Source: Gorsachius magnificus (lineage: Eukaryota; Chordata; Aves; Pelecaniformes; Ardeidae). Taken from it: a stretch of 64,000 bases of DNA. Where the stretch lies: NCBI GenBank assembly GCA_034008185.1, contig CM067085.1, positions 57,766,602 through 57,830,601 on the forward strand. Reading direction: 5' to 3'. This document shows, piece by piece, positions 24,901 to 36,361 of this stretch. A model generated the notes under the pieces. The model had not been told where the DNA came from. It was given only the letters and a program-made list of their open reading frames with translations, and made no database searches. Every line of letters begins with the position of its first letter. Positions within the stretch are counted from its first letter, which is position 1. Made by a program: the position numbers and the translations under genes.

Positions 24901-27900
24901 TAGGAAGCTGGGAAGGGATTCACCTCCCCAGACTTTAACTATCTAGAAGCCAAACATCTAACAAACTGCCATCTACAAGAGAGGAGCAGACATCTCCAGG
25001 GAATTCATCCCGACCAGGAACAAGTGCCTGTTGTCTCCCTGGGGCCCCGTTCCTCCCTGCCGACCGCAGGGCAGACTGGGTGGCTTGGGCAACCTGCCTG
25101 GCTTCGACAACCACATTGAGTGGAGCTGAATCTTCTCCCTGGCCATTCCCAGGCACCTCTGATACCTTTGAGTGCAGATCCCCAGCACTCGATGCTTTAA
25201 TGCAGCTGCTGCAAGCTTCACGTGTGCTGTTTCATCAGACTTCTTTCATTTCATGGGTCTCAGTGTCTCTGTAAGAAGCCAAGAGCAGCGCTGGTAGAGA
25301 TGTAGGATATATGAAACTAAAAAAAAGACAAAGAGAAATTGGAAAAATATCTGTACTTTTCCTACCTAGTATTAGATACATGAGAACTGGGGTTTAAATC
25401 CTTGTTAGCTGAAGTAGCTATCCTGAATCCCCTATTGATTTATGGCAGCTCAGACTTTGGCACTGTGTCTTTATGACTAGATTTAGGACAAAGTCTCTTC
25501 TCACAACAATCGCTATCACATCCAGAGTTAGAATAGGGGAGAAAATATAATCAAATACAATAACTGACATTTTAAATTAACCAAGACTTTGCAGAGGAAG
25601 AAGGCAGCTTAGAATTGATAGGTCTGCTAGAGAAAATGGGAAAAAACATACAGCTCATGGTAATAAAAATTGTGGGATGCAGCTGGAGAAGCCCAGGTAT
25701 TAAAAATAAAAGTCATACATTAAAATTATCAAAAGGAATGATAGATTTATCCATACTCTGTGCTCTTTTGTGTAAAAACAATCATGCACAGAAGTGGAAA
25801 AGTGGACGCTTTCCCTAACACATATAGCTTCCCATAGTGAAACAGCCATGCACGGCCACAGCCTCGGTGATACAAAATGAGGCAGCTCAGCCAATCTTAA
25901 TGGCTCTTTGGAATTGAAGAACACCTCAGTCTCTTTTCATTTTTAGCAGCAGGATTTCTGGCACTCAGTTAAATTGAGGTATTCAGATCTGCGACCATAA
26001 TTAGGTAACTTAGGAACCATATGTGCAAGGCTATACGCCAGCTAAATGCAGTTGCTTTACTGTTCTGAAAGAGCAATATATGACTTGTATTAGGTTACAA
26101 AATTATTAAATATAGTATACTGAGACAGTTTAGTGCACGTAAAGGGTCAAAGAAAAATGAAAGGATAAGCAAATGATTCACCTATCAGATTCCTCCATCT
26201 CCTCTTTTTTGCAAACCAGACGGGGGTTCCTTGGCATCTAAAAAGTCCCTGAGCTCAACTTATGGGCTGCAATAGTTAGATGGGATGACCCTAATTCATT
26301 AACACTCTTAAGCCCTTCCGCTTCCTTACAAAGTAGTTCATAATTTGAGAAACGGGAACAGGCTCAAGACACAGCAGGGAAACATGGGGGTGACCTCTGT
26401 CAAAAACACGTTGCTTCCTAAGAAATCGCTGTGGGATGAGAGCCAGAGCCATTGCCACCTCTAGCCCAAGGCTGGCACGGGAGCACAGGAGTCATCGGGG
26501 GGGCTTCATATTTGGCCAGGCTGGGGAAGGGTCTGCTGCCTCGCAGGGAGTGGTTGTCAGACTGCAAGGATGGTGTCCCATGGGCAACCATCAGAAAAAA
26601 CAGTTCCTGGCTGGAGACTGCCAGCCATGACCTGTGTTAAGAGCAGAGCTGAAACAAGGGATGTCTTGAAAGCAGATCTGTTTTTTTTTAAAGCTGCACT
26701 GTACTCTGTTCTCCTTGCAATCCCCATTTGATGAATTTCTCTTCAAGTAGAAAACCGAGCAATAAAAGAATTCAAAACTTCCATTAAAGTTTGCTGCCAG
26801 ATACATCGTGTAGCACACCAGCTCACAGGGTGCACATGCGCCCATGGTGGATTTAATGTGCCCCTACAAAGCAGATCTTCCTTCTCTCAAACTACAGGTT
26901 CCCCATGACAGGTTAAATTTATCACAAAGCTGATCCCAACATGCTGAAATACTTGAAGACTGTAGAGTGTCCATCTGTCTTCAAGACCACTAATGTCTGC
27001 TGACGGACTGCGCATCCTCCTTTAATCCCAGTGCCTATGAGGAGTTTGCACTTGTTTGGGATTCAGCTTGCTGCCCTGAATGATGGATCTGGTGTGAAAC
27101 TGCTGAAAGGCAGCAAGCCCAGCACGATGCACATCCTCTGCTTTCTGAACGATAGTTTAATGGCCGATAGCCTTTACGCTGCCCACAATAGGGAAGAGGA
27201 TGACAAGGATGACTTTGCTGCAGTCAGCCCGGCCCCAGCAGTGCATCAGGACTCCCTGATTTTCTGTGTTTCCAAGGTCCTGGGTAGCCTGCTGCACGCG
27301 ACCCTGCTTCAAGCAGGGGCTTGGGCTGGACCATTCACAGAGGTCCCTGCCCCCTCAGCCGTCCAGCGATGCTGTGACTCCTGAAACATGGCTCATGAGA
27401 GGTTTCTTGTGACAAAGCCATGAGAAGAGTAGGCAGGGGAGTGTCTTTCACCCAAACAGACCTTTTCACTGAAAACCTTGTCACTTAAAGAGGAAAAAAA
27501 AATAATCTTTAAAAAGAGTTAAATTTTTCCCAACGTTGTATGACACAAGGCTAAAAATCAACTGTGCATGAGAAACCACATGCTGAAGAAATCATTAGCT
27601 GTTAGGAGACAAACACATTTTAGTCTTTCTTAAACAATAATGTTGTGATATAGCCATGAAGGACAACTCAGGGAAGTGAAATGCCCTGGTACTGGATGCT
27701 ACGTCAGGCAAAGATACCAAAAATTTGTTAACTTAAAAGTAAGTGGAGTGCAATGCATGTCTTTTTTTGCAGAGCATTGTGAATCATTACAATACCCGAA
27801 CCACCACCAATGCATAGCTCTAGTGTTTATCTGTATGGAAATCAACAACCCCAACACAGCCATCCCACGGTCCAAAAATTCCTGGAAAATGCTTTACTTG

Positions 27901-30609
27901 GGACCTAAAACCCCACCAAGCTGTGGTGCCCTGGCAGTAAGGTGGATATGGTGTGGGCAATGGAGGCTTGAAGATAGCTGAGCCTATGTGGGGAGTGAGG
28001 TGGAAAAGTGCGGGTATCTCAAGAAGCCTCTGCCAGGCCTTCTGCACCAGCTCCCAAGCATTAAACATGTGCAGCAAGGAAGTACTGCCATCTTCTCAGT
28101 GACCAAAGTGTCCTCTGATGAGTTATTGCTGCTTTTGACAAATTATTCAGGAGTTCCATGTTCATGAACATCAGCATAATGCTCAGTATATAATTATCTG
28201 AACAACAGTTTCCATCAATGAAACCATTGGTGCTGGATCTCAAACACGTATGTCACATTCCAGCTTCCCATTCCAGGGTAGATGGCATTCCCGATGAGCA
28301 GCCACTCTGTGCTGAGAGCCGGCAGCCCCACACGCCACTGGTCCGGCTGGAGAGCGGCTTTCCAGGGTGCGGCCACACTCATGCCTGAAGCAGGAGACAG
28401 GCGTTGACTGGGTTGCCAAGGCACCGCCACTTCTTAATTTTCCATCTTACTCTGTTTGCCCATGGTCTTTCTGAAGCCCATACTCCAAGCAACCTCTGCA
28501 GCAGTTTTCTTCCTCCCCTGCCCTCTTTCCTGCACGAAGCTCATCTCACAGCCCATCACGAAAAGCTCATTTTCTCCATCAGTGAATTCTCATCCCTCTT
28601 GCATTGCCTGAGGAGTGACCAACCTTCTGCACAGGAGGACGAAAGGACAAAACAAAGCAAGGACAACTGGGCAGGGGTGGAAGGCTACAGCTCCAGGGCT
28701 CCTGTGTGGCTTGCACTACTTGAATGCCCAAGGATGAATTACCAAGTGCTCAGCGGTCCGTTGTCCACCTCCCCAAAGTGAGGGCATTGTGTCGCCAGGA
28801 CGTCCTGAGGTGGGAGAGCAGTGGGGTGATGGTTCATCCCTGGGCAGAGATTTTCCCAGTGTGCTGATGCAGGGGTGGGAGCGAGCACGCAGGCAGCACG
28901 TGCATGCCGTGAGGACAGGGGGGCAGCAGCTATGTCAGCCCTCTGTCATGCACCAAAAAATTGGCTGAATTGATTAAAAAACTGGGTGGAAGATGACGCC
29001 TTCCTCTTTGGACTCATGTCCAGTAGTTTCCAGAGCACAGCCCAAGTAAGTGTTTCTGTGCTCAGATGTTGCTTTGATCCAACCGCTTTTGCTGCATTTT
29101 TCATTGCCCTGACAAGCCTCCAGAGCTGCTGGCAGGGTCGGGATTGGCTTGTGCAGATGTGGCTGCCTGCTGCCTAGCCAGAGGCCCATGGGCATCTCTC
29201 TCCTTGGGCAGGAGAAGGGCTTTGGTGGCCTGGTGGGATCCACATCTCCCTTGGCTCATCCCCATCCATTGAGGGTGCTGTTATGTTTCTCTTTATGAGG
29301 CTCCCTGTATTTTCCCTCCCCTCAATAGGGGACGCAGCTTTACATTATTTATAACTAACCTTTCTTGTCCATGCTCTAGGACAGACACAGTGAAAAACTT
29401 ACCTTAAAAAATTTATTTTCTTCATGGAAAAACAGCAAGTGAATATGAAAAGAGATCATCTCTTGCATTAGCTGTGCCGTGTTCCCAAGCCATCACAGGG
29501 GACACTCTATGCACGTATCCTAGCCGAGGTGGAGGACATGGCCAGGGAGTACAAAGAGTGTGAAGTCTCATTTTTCATCTCTTTTTACATTTATATGGTC
29601 CTTTTTACATAGTCCCATCTTGTAGCACTGCAACCTCTGTATGTAAGGGACCAAATCCTTCAGTTCTCTGGCAAAGCCCTCCCCATCCTGCCCTGGGAAG
29701 GAGGGAGGCTCGAGCCTGGTCCCTTGGGGTGACACATCCATCATGAGAGTGAAACAGTGTTTTCAGGAGGGTTGACCTGTGCTCACCTGTGGCACCCATC
29801 CGCGAGACTCAGGGTTCACAGAGAAGGTCCTGGTGGCTCACAGCACGTCCAAACACCAGGCTCCAGGTACACCCACGCATCGGGACATGTGGGTGATTTC
29901 TGAAGACCAAGCTTCCACCAGGTCACTGGTGTAAAGCTGGCTACACCTGCAGCAGATTTTGTGCTCGCTGCCAACAGTTTTTAGTTGAATGGCTCCCTTC
30001 CCACCCCTCAGCTTCTCTCACGCTGTCCCACCCTCCCACTCCATCATCTGGGGCGCTGTGTAGAGCATAACCTTCACCAACAGTGAGGGTGGGCTCCTAA
30101 AATTTCATTCCCACCCTAGACGTGACAGGTAGCTCCACCACAGTGCAGTGCCGAGTACTGCTGGTATTCATCACTTCTACAGCTTTCCCACATGCAACTC
30201 CATTTCATGAGGCAAAACAAGTACAAGCTTGTACCCACAAGCCAGGTGGCTGACATGAGCCTTTCAGTGTATTTTGGACCCTTGAGTTGATGACTGTTTG
30301 GTGGGGAACTGCTAGTGCAGTCAGACACATGTCTGGCCTGGAGGTTGTTAGCAGTGTGTCCATGGGCCATCACAAGCAGATGTCACCTGGAGGCACCTCA
30401 AGTCCTGTTAGTACAATGGATCATGTTGAGTGGCCCTGCACTGTCCTTTTCTTGGCAGAGGTGGGAGTGTTGGCAGCTCTTCAATGCTCCTGCGAATACC
30501 CCCAGGTACAATGCCATCCCCTCAGGTGGGGGAAATGTTTAAAGGGCTTTTTAGAGAGGCATACCTCTAGAACCTCTCCTGATTACACTCGCTTTGGTGA
30601 TCATGGTGT

Positions 30610-30756
30610 CGCCGCCACAACTTTGGGTTCTTTGACCACGGGATGGTCTACACGGCACCGGGCTTGCTGGCGTCAAATGGGAGCCAGCTTTCTCAAAGAG
30701 GGAAGAGGGTCTTTGCCCAGGAGCTTGCGGGGCTCATTGACAGGGCTTTAAACTAG
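30610..30756 (+). pseudogene. CR1 ORF1 C-terminal remnant (esterase-like tail)
   Basis: In one frame the sequence reads through an NFGFFDHGMVYTAPGLL block and then a QRGKRVFAQELAGLIDRALN block to the stop TAG at 30754-30756. I take this as the C-terminus of CR1 ORF1, whose product in many CR1-type elements carries an SGNH-hydrolase (esterase) domain and works in the ribonucleoprotein. In esterase tails a D-x-x-H type pair is expected between these blocks. Here the pair position reads N (30676-30678) and Q (30685-30687), so this copy appears to have lost the catalytic acid and base. Everything upstream is missing or too decayed to read. Family placement is from memory of motif patterns, not a search. 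Confidence 0.6.
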
Positions 30757-30758
30757 AT

Positions 30759-32199
30759 GTGAAGGGGGAAGAGGAACCTATTGGGCTTGCCAGTGACAGG
30801 CTAGGGGATGAAACGCAAGGGTTAGAGGGACTGGGAGCTAGTATGAGCCTTCAACCTGTTGCCCAGCAGTGTGCCAGGGGCACTGCAGAGAAGTTGAAGT
30901 CCAGCGGAGGTGAGCCGGAGGCTCCTGAGGTGGTAGGAGCCAACAAGGAAAAGCCCGTGAAACACCTCAAAGTAAATGGGGGGTGTTCTGCTATGAAGGT
31001 GACGAGGCCGACAGCTCAGATGAAATGCCTCTATACAAATGCGCGCAGCATGGGAAACAAACAAGAGGAGTTGGAAGCTCTCGTGCTGCTAGAAAGCTAT
31101 GACCTGATTGCCATTACGGAAACTTGGTGGGATGAATCCCACGACTGGAATGTAGCTATTGATGGCTACAGGCTGTTCAGAAGGGACAGGTGAGGAAGGA
31201 GGGGCGGAGGCGTTGCCCTTTACATCAAGAAATCATTACAGTGTGAAGAGCTGGCCCTGAAGAATAGCCATGAGCAGGTTGAAAGCTTATGGATAAGAAT
31301 CAGAGAGAGAGGCCACAAAGGGAACCTGGTGGTTGGTGTCTACTACAGGCCGCCAGATCAAGAGGCACCGACTGACGAAGCTTTCTTCCTCCAACTCCGG
31401 GAGGCTTCATGCTTGCAGGCTCTCGTCCTGCTGGGGGACTTCAACCACCCCGACATCTGCTGGAAAACCAACACGGCAAGCTGTAGGCAATCCAGCAGGT
31501 TTCTCAAATGCATTGAGGACAACTTCTTAAGCCAGGTAATAGACACCCCTACCCGAGGGGATGCGATACTGGACCTGGTGGTCACCAATGCAAGTGAGCT
31601 CGTCGGAAATGTCAAGATCGGAGGCAGCTTGGGTTGCAGTGATCATGCGATGGTAGAGCTCATGCTCCAGAGGGAAATGGGAAGAACAAAGAGTATAGTC
31701 AGGACCCTGAATTTTAGAAAAGCAAACTTCCAGCTCCTCAAGGAGATAGTCAGAAGGACTCCCTGGGAAACAGTCCTCAGGGACAGGGGAACAGAACAGA
31801 GCTGGCAGATCTTTAAGGATGTGATCCACAGAGCGCAAGAGCTCTCGATCCCTAGGTGTAAGAAATCGGGCAAAGAAGGGAAGAGACCAGCATGGCTGAG
31901 ACGAGAGATGCTGGTCAAACTAAGGAGGAAGAGGGAACTGCACAGGCAGTGGAAGCAGGGACAGGCATCCTGGGAAGAGTATAGGGACGCAGTCCGGTTG
32001 TGTAGGAATGGGGTCAGGAAGGCCAAGGCGCAGCTGGAGCTAAACTTGGCTAGGGATGCAAAGAATAACAAGAAGGGTTTCTACAGGTATATCGGCCAGA
32101 AAAGCATGGTTAAAGAAAGCGTACCCCCGCTGATGAGCGAGACTGGCAAGCTGGTAACAGCAGATGAGGAGAAGGCTGAGGTACTCAACAACTTTTTTT
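30759..32199 (+). pseudogene. CR1 ORF2 endonuclease half, one stop and frameshift
   Basis: This is the apurinic/apyrimidinic-type endonuclease part of CR1 ORF2, which nicks target DNA to prime reverse transcription. The frame starts at ATG 30759, shortly after the ORF1 stop. Landmarks in order are CLYTNARSMGNKQEELE; ITETWWDE with the metal-binding glutamate at 31119-31121; GVYYRPP; LGDFNHPDI with D at 31437-31439 and N at 31443-31445; and SDHAMVE with the D-H pair at 31641-31646. All expected active-site residues are visible. The linker to the reverse transcriptase is rich in basic residues (WLRREMLVKLRRKREL region). The frame is broken by TGA at 31191-31193 and then by an extra T in the T7 run at 32193-32199, which moves the rest of ORF2 into the +1 frame. 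Confidence 0.9.
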
Positions 32200-33774
32200 G
32201 CCTCAGTCTTCATTGGGAACCTCTTTCCTCACCCCACCCAAGTTGATGGATGGCATGAGGGGGACCAGGATGACAAAACCCCTCCTGCTCTAGGAGAAGA
32301 TCAGGTTCGTGACCACCTGAGGAACCTGAACGCACATAAGTCCATGGGACCTGATGAGATGCATCCCAGAGTCCTGAGGGAATTGGCCGATGTAGTCGCC
32401 AAGCCACTCTCCATGATATTTGAAAAGTCATGGCAGTCAGGTGAAGTCCCTGGTGACTGGAAGAAGGGAAACATTGTGCCCATTTTCAAAAAGGGTAGAA
32501 AGGAAGACCCTGGGAACTACCGACCTGTCAGCCTCACCTCTGTGCCTGGGAAGATCATGGGACAGATCCTCCTAGAAGCTATGCTAAGGCACATGGAGGC
32601 CAGGGAGATAATTCGAGATAGCCAGCATGGCTTCACCAAGGGCAAGTCCTGCCTGACGAACCTAGTGGCTTTCTATGATGGTGTGACAGCATCAGTGGAC
32701 AAGGGAAAACCAATGGATGTCATCTATCTGGACTTCTGCAAAGCCTTTGACACGGTCCCCCACAACATCCTTCTCTCTAAATTGGAGAGCTATGGATTTG
32801 ATGGGTGGACTGTTCGGTGGATAAGGATCCAGAGGGTAGTGGTCAATGGCTCGATGTCCGGATGGAGACTGGTGACGAGTGGTGTCCCTCAGGGGTCCGT
32901 ACTGGGACCGGTGCTGTTTAATATATTCATCAATGACTTAGACAGCGAGATCGAATGCACCCTCAGCAAGTTTGCGGACGACACCAAACTGAGTGGTGCG
33001 GTTGACACACCAGAAGGATGGGATGTCATCCAGAGAGACCTGGACAGGCTGGAGAGGTGGGCCTGTGTGAACCTCATGAGGTTCAACAAGGCCAAGTGCA
33101 AGGTCCTGCACCTGGGTCGGGGTAACCCCCAGTATCAGTACAGGCTGGGGGAAGAAAGGATTGAGAGCAGCCCTGCCGAGAGGGACTTGGGCGTGCTGGT
33201 GGATGAAAAGCTGGACATGAGCCGGCAATGTGCGCTGGCGGCCCAGAAGGCCAACCGTACCCTGGGCTGCATCAGGAGAAGCGTGGCCAGCAGGTCGAGG
33301 GAGGTGATTCTGCCCCTCTACTCTGCTCTGGTGAGACCTCACCTAGAGTACTGCGTCCAGCTCTGGAGCCCTCAGCACAAGAAGGACATGGAACTGTTGG
33401 AGCGGGTCCAGAGGAGGGCTACTAAAATGATCCGAGGGCTGGAGCACCTCTCTTATGAGGACAGGCTGAGGGAGTTGGGCTTGTTCAGCCTGGAGAAGAG
33501 AAGGCTACGGGGAGACCTGATTACGGCCTTTCAGTACCTAAAGGGGGCCTATAGGAAAGATGGGAATAATCTTTTTAGTAGGGCCAGCTGTGACAGGACA
33601 AGGGGTAATGGTTTTAAACTAAAACAGGGTAGGTTTAGACTGGATATAAGGAGGAAATTCTTTACAACGAGGGTGGTGAAACACTGGAACGGGTTGCCCA
33701 GAGAGATGGTGGAGGCCCCATCCCTGGGAACATTCAAGGCCAGGTTGGATGGGGCTCTGAGCAACCTGATCTAG
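32200..33774 (+). pseudogene. CR1 ORF2 reverse transcriptase half, open frame
   Basis: The reverse transcriptase domain and C-terminal part of CR1 ORF2 are open without a stop from the frameshift to TAG at 33772-33774, about 524 codons. Motifs in order are [13 protein letters not shown] (finger), [10 protein letters not shown], motif A with [14 protein letters not shown] (first catalytic aspartate at 32731-32733), motif B SGVPQGS at 32878-32898, and motif C FADD at 32971-32982 with the two catalytic aspartates. These are followed by the conserved [14 protein letters not shown] and [10 protein letters not shown]-terminal blocks. The segment between motifs A and B looks about six residues short near 32827. 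All catalytic residues are present, but no native start lies in this frame and the protein is severed from its endonuclease, so I call it a pseudogene. Confidence 0.92.
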
Positions 33775-33870
33775 TTAGCGGTGTCCTGCTCACTGCAGGG
33801 GGGTTGGACTAGATGACCTCTAGGGGTCCCTTCCAACCCAAAACATTCTATGATTCTATGATTCTATGAT
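33775..33870 (+). repeat. CR1 3' UTR hairpin and octamer tail
   Basis: After the ORF2 stop comes a short 3' UTR with the inverted repeat GGGTTGGA (33801-33808) and TCCAACCC (33832-33839), which encloses a smaller GACC/GGTC pair. Three exact ATTCTATG octamers follow at 33845-33868. In the family this 3' end is what the element's reverse transcriptase recognises to prime on its own RNA. The tail is short and free of mutation. Confidence 0.92.
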
Positions 33871-36340
33871 CATGTTTCTGGTCAGCCTCAACAAGAGAAA
33901 TGTCATCTGTAGCTCCAGAACCATTCCTGGATGTCTTCCAATTTGATTTTTTCCCCTTAATTTTTGACACAAAACACTCATTTTTAATCTCCAAACAATC
34001 AAGGTGGTTTCTCTCCCTCCCTGCCCATATGAGGACAGCCAGAAGGTTCCCCTGTTATAAATCTGAGCTCTCTTACACAAGGGGTAACCTAAAATCCTAC
34101 TGCTGTTTATAGAGCAAAATAATGAATCCAGTACATACATAAAGCAGTAACACTAGCAGCTCAGAATATTTACTTGTCACCTAGTTTCATATCCATGAGC
34201 GTCTTTGGAAGAGCCCTGGTAACTCTTCTCCCCTCCTAGCTGTTCGCCTGGTGCTCCTCTGCATGGCTTTGGCCAGGCTGGGACAGCAGCTGGGATGGAT
34301 TAAATCTCCTGGCAGGAGAACATGGCCAGATCTCCCAAAAGAGACACCCGTAGGTGCACAGTGAAAGAATGACCCCCTCCTAGCAAGGGTTCTCCTCAAG
34401 GAATTTCTGGAGATCTGTGGTGGACATGCTGTGAGCACACACCGTGGAGCTGGAGGAGGTGCTCACAGCTGGCTGTGGCAGCATGGGGAGTGCTCGGGGT
34501 CGGCACAAGCAGTGGGAAGGAGAAACACACACAAAAATGTCTAAGCAAAAATATATCGCTCCCGAACCTGCCACTTACTTTGATAATAAGCCCACGGAGG
34601 GAGACTGAGATCATGCACGCTTAATGTTTTTGTATGCACACAATCTAAAATCCTACTCCTAGGACTTTTTGAGGTCTTCCACAGAATCAGAGTAAGCAGC
34701 AAGGTTTTGGTTAGAATTAGGCTATATCTCCCAGAATGAGCCTATGAATAGGACATCACTGATCCTATGTTTTCATCACATCAAAGCAGCATCCCCACAC
34801 ATCTGCGGGAGAAAGCCTCCAGAACAGCCACAGCAGGACTGTGCCGTGGGAACAGAGCAATTGCCTTCTCATCTAATGCACGCTGTGCTAACTTTGGCTG
34901 AGCTAGCTGGGAGCAACTATCAAGGTATTTTGCTGCATTAAGTCTTACTTTTTCCTTACAATGTTGTTTCCAGTGTCCGGAAAGTGAAACTTAATACACT
35001 ACTCCAGTCCTTTGGTGAATTACTAAGGGCTTCATTTTTATAATAAAGCATAAGATAAACCCAGAGAAAGCAGCCAGGCTCTGAGCATGGTGCTCACAGG
35101 ACCGTGGTTGGTGGAAGGCAGGGCACACTGGCTTTCGGGGAGCTGACTTGGGTGGTGTGTGCGCTCATGGGGCTGTGAGACCCGGGGCCATCACTGGGTC
35201 TGCAGGTGCCTGTGCCAGCACTCGCCCTGCCAGCTCGTGGAGCATAAGGACCAAACGGACAACTATTTCCAACTTATGTTTGCTTTTGCATTACATAAAT
35301 ACTTGGAGGGAAAAACCCATACCAGGTTTTGGAGCAGACAAACTCCCAACCCCACAAGCCCAGGGAGCGCCCAGGAGCAAGCAGGCTCCTTTTCTCCTCC
35401 ACCTTTCTTTTCCCAGAGAACAGCTTTTGGTGACCTGGCAAGGGTATTTTCCTGTTTACCATAATCTTTGCAATGGCAGTGAATTAACCAAGTGTCTTCT
35501 GATGCTCAGACTTGAAGCAGCAAATGAAACAGCTTTGCTAAGTCAAGCTCCTACGAAGCCAAGCATTGGTGCCAAGAGAGTAGATGAGACTCCTTCTGAG
35601 AGGGGGATCACTAGAGGGGCTGGCGCTCACAACAACCGGGACAGAAACCTAAGCCTAGAAGGCCAGACTAAGAAAAGTACCACCCATTAACAAAAGTATA
35701 CTTTGCTTCTTGATGAAGCACTATGGAGTTGGTTCCCCTCTCACACCAGCTGTGCAGGATTTCCTGGACCCAAGTGGAGTTATCCCCAGTTTGTACAACA
35801 CCACTACCCATCAGCATCACCTCTCTGTAGCCTGTTTGTACAAATAACGTGAAGCCACTGTAGACTCCGAAATCATAAACTGCGTATTCTGTAGCAGGGC
35901 AAAAGCATTAAGATCAGAATGTGAAAAACAAACTGAGAAATATAACCAATGTAGAATAACAGCAGCAAAATCATACTGGATCATATCAGACTGTACTTAG
36001 GGTATTTGATATTTACTGTATTTAATATTTCAAAATAGCCACATTGTCAGTAGCATATGACCAGCAGTGAAATAACAGCCGTGAATGCAGTAAACAAGAG
36101 CACTAAGGGTTCAGCGGTAGAGCCAGGCAAGCACCAGTGCACTCGGTAACTCTTGTTTATTCACATTTGAAATCAACTGTTTGCAAGCTGCAGAACGGTG
36201 AAGTTAGCGATGGAAACTGGAGCAGAGCTGAGCCAGAGCACACCCGTTCAGGCAGCGTGACCAGCCCGGTGCTTCCCAGTAGGTTTTACAGCTCCGGGAC
36301 CTCAGACAGCCGGAGGTCTACATAAGGAGTTGCACTACTT

Positions 36341-36361
36341 TAATTACATGCAAATAATTAC
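36341..36361 (+). promoter_or_regulatory. octamer flanked by homeodomain cores
   Basis: The POU octamer ATGCAAAT lies at 36348-36355, flanked immediately by TAATTA on the left and AATTA on the right. The arrangement is that of a composite POU plus homeodomain site. There is no functional evidence and no gene nearby. Confidence 0.3.

Larger units (their letters stand above)
11171..30589. other. unique non-coding region
   Basis: No recognisable exon, RNA gene or interspersed repeat was found in these 19 kb. Contents are a purine-rich GGGAC/GGGAT tract at 14512-14552, a G-rich segment at 15465-15540, A-rich tracts near 13090 and 18375-18395, a small tandem repeat at 19731-19768 and an AT-rich conserved-looking block at 21600-21990. 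An exon-like minus-strand frame occurs at 28217-28384. GC content rises locally around 16600, 21050-21560, 22790-22920 and 23550. Frames of 100-180 codons occur on both strands but lack support and overlap one another. Confidence 0.5.
30590..33870 (+). mobile_element. CR1 LINE, 5'-truncated, nearly complete ORF2
   Basis: A forward CR1 non-LTR retrotransposon. In order it holds the tail of ORF1, a 2-base gap after its stop codon, ORF2 (endonuclease then reverse transcriptase), a short 3' UTR with the conserved GGGTTGGA/TCCAACCC inverted repeat, and three copies of the octamer ATTCTATG in place of poly-A. That octamer tail and the reverse transcriptase motifs identify the family clearly. CR1 copies are usually severely 5'-truncated; this one keeps about 3.3 kb, so it is unusually long. 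The left boundary is uncertain by perhaps 100-200 bases because the ORF1 match fades near 30590. CR1 normally makes no clear target-site duplication, and I see none. It is non-autonomous because ORF2 is broken twice. Confidence 0.95.

Noticed and set aside
28217..28384. Assignment as a trypsin-like protease exon
   Set aside because: Key cysteine and catalytic histidine positions are missing and no partner exons with aspartate or serine motifs were seen nearby. Kept only as an uncertain exon-like frame.
30287..30751. 154-codon plus-strand frame before the CR1 ORF2
   Set aside because: Its end overlaps the CR1 ORF1 tail in a different frame from the one carrying recognisable ORF1 motifs, so it is a shadow frame.
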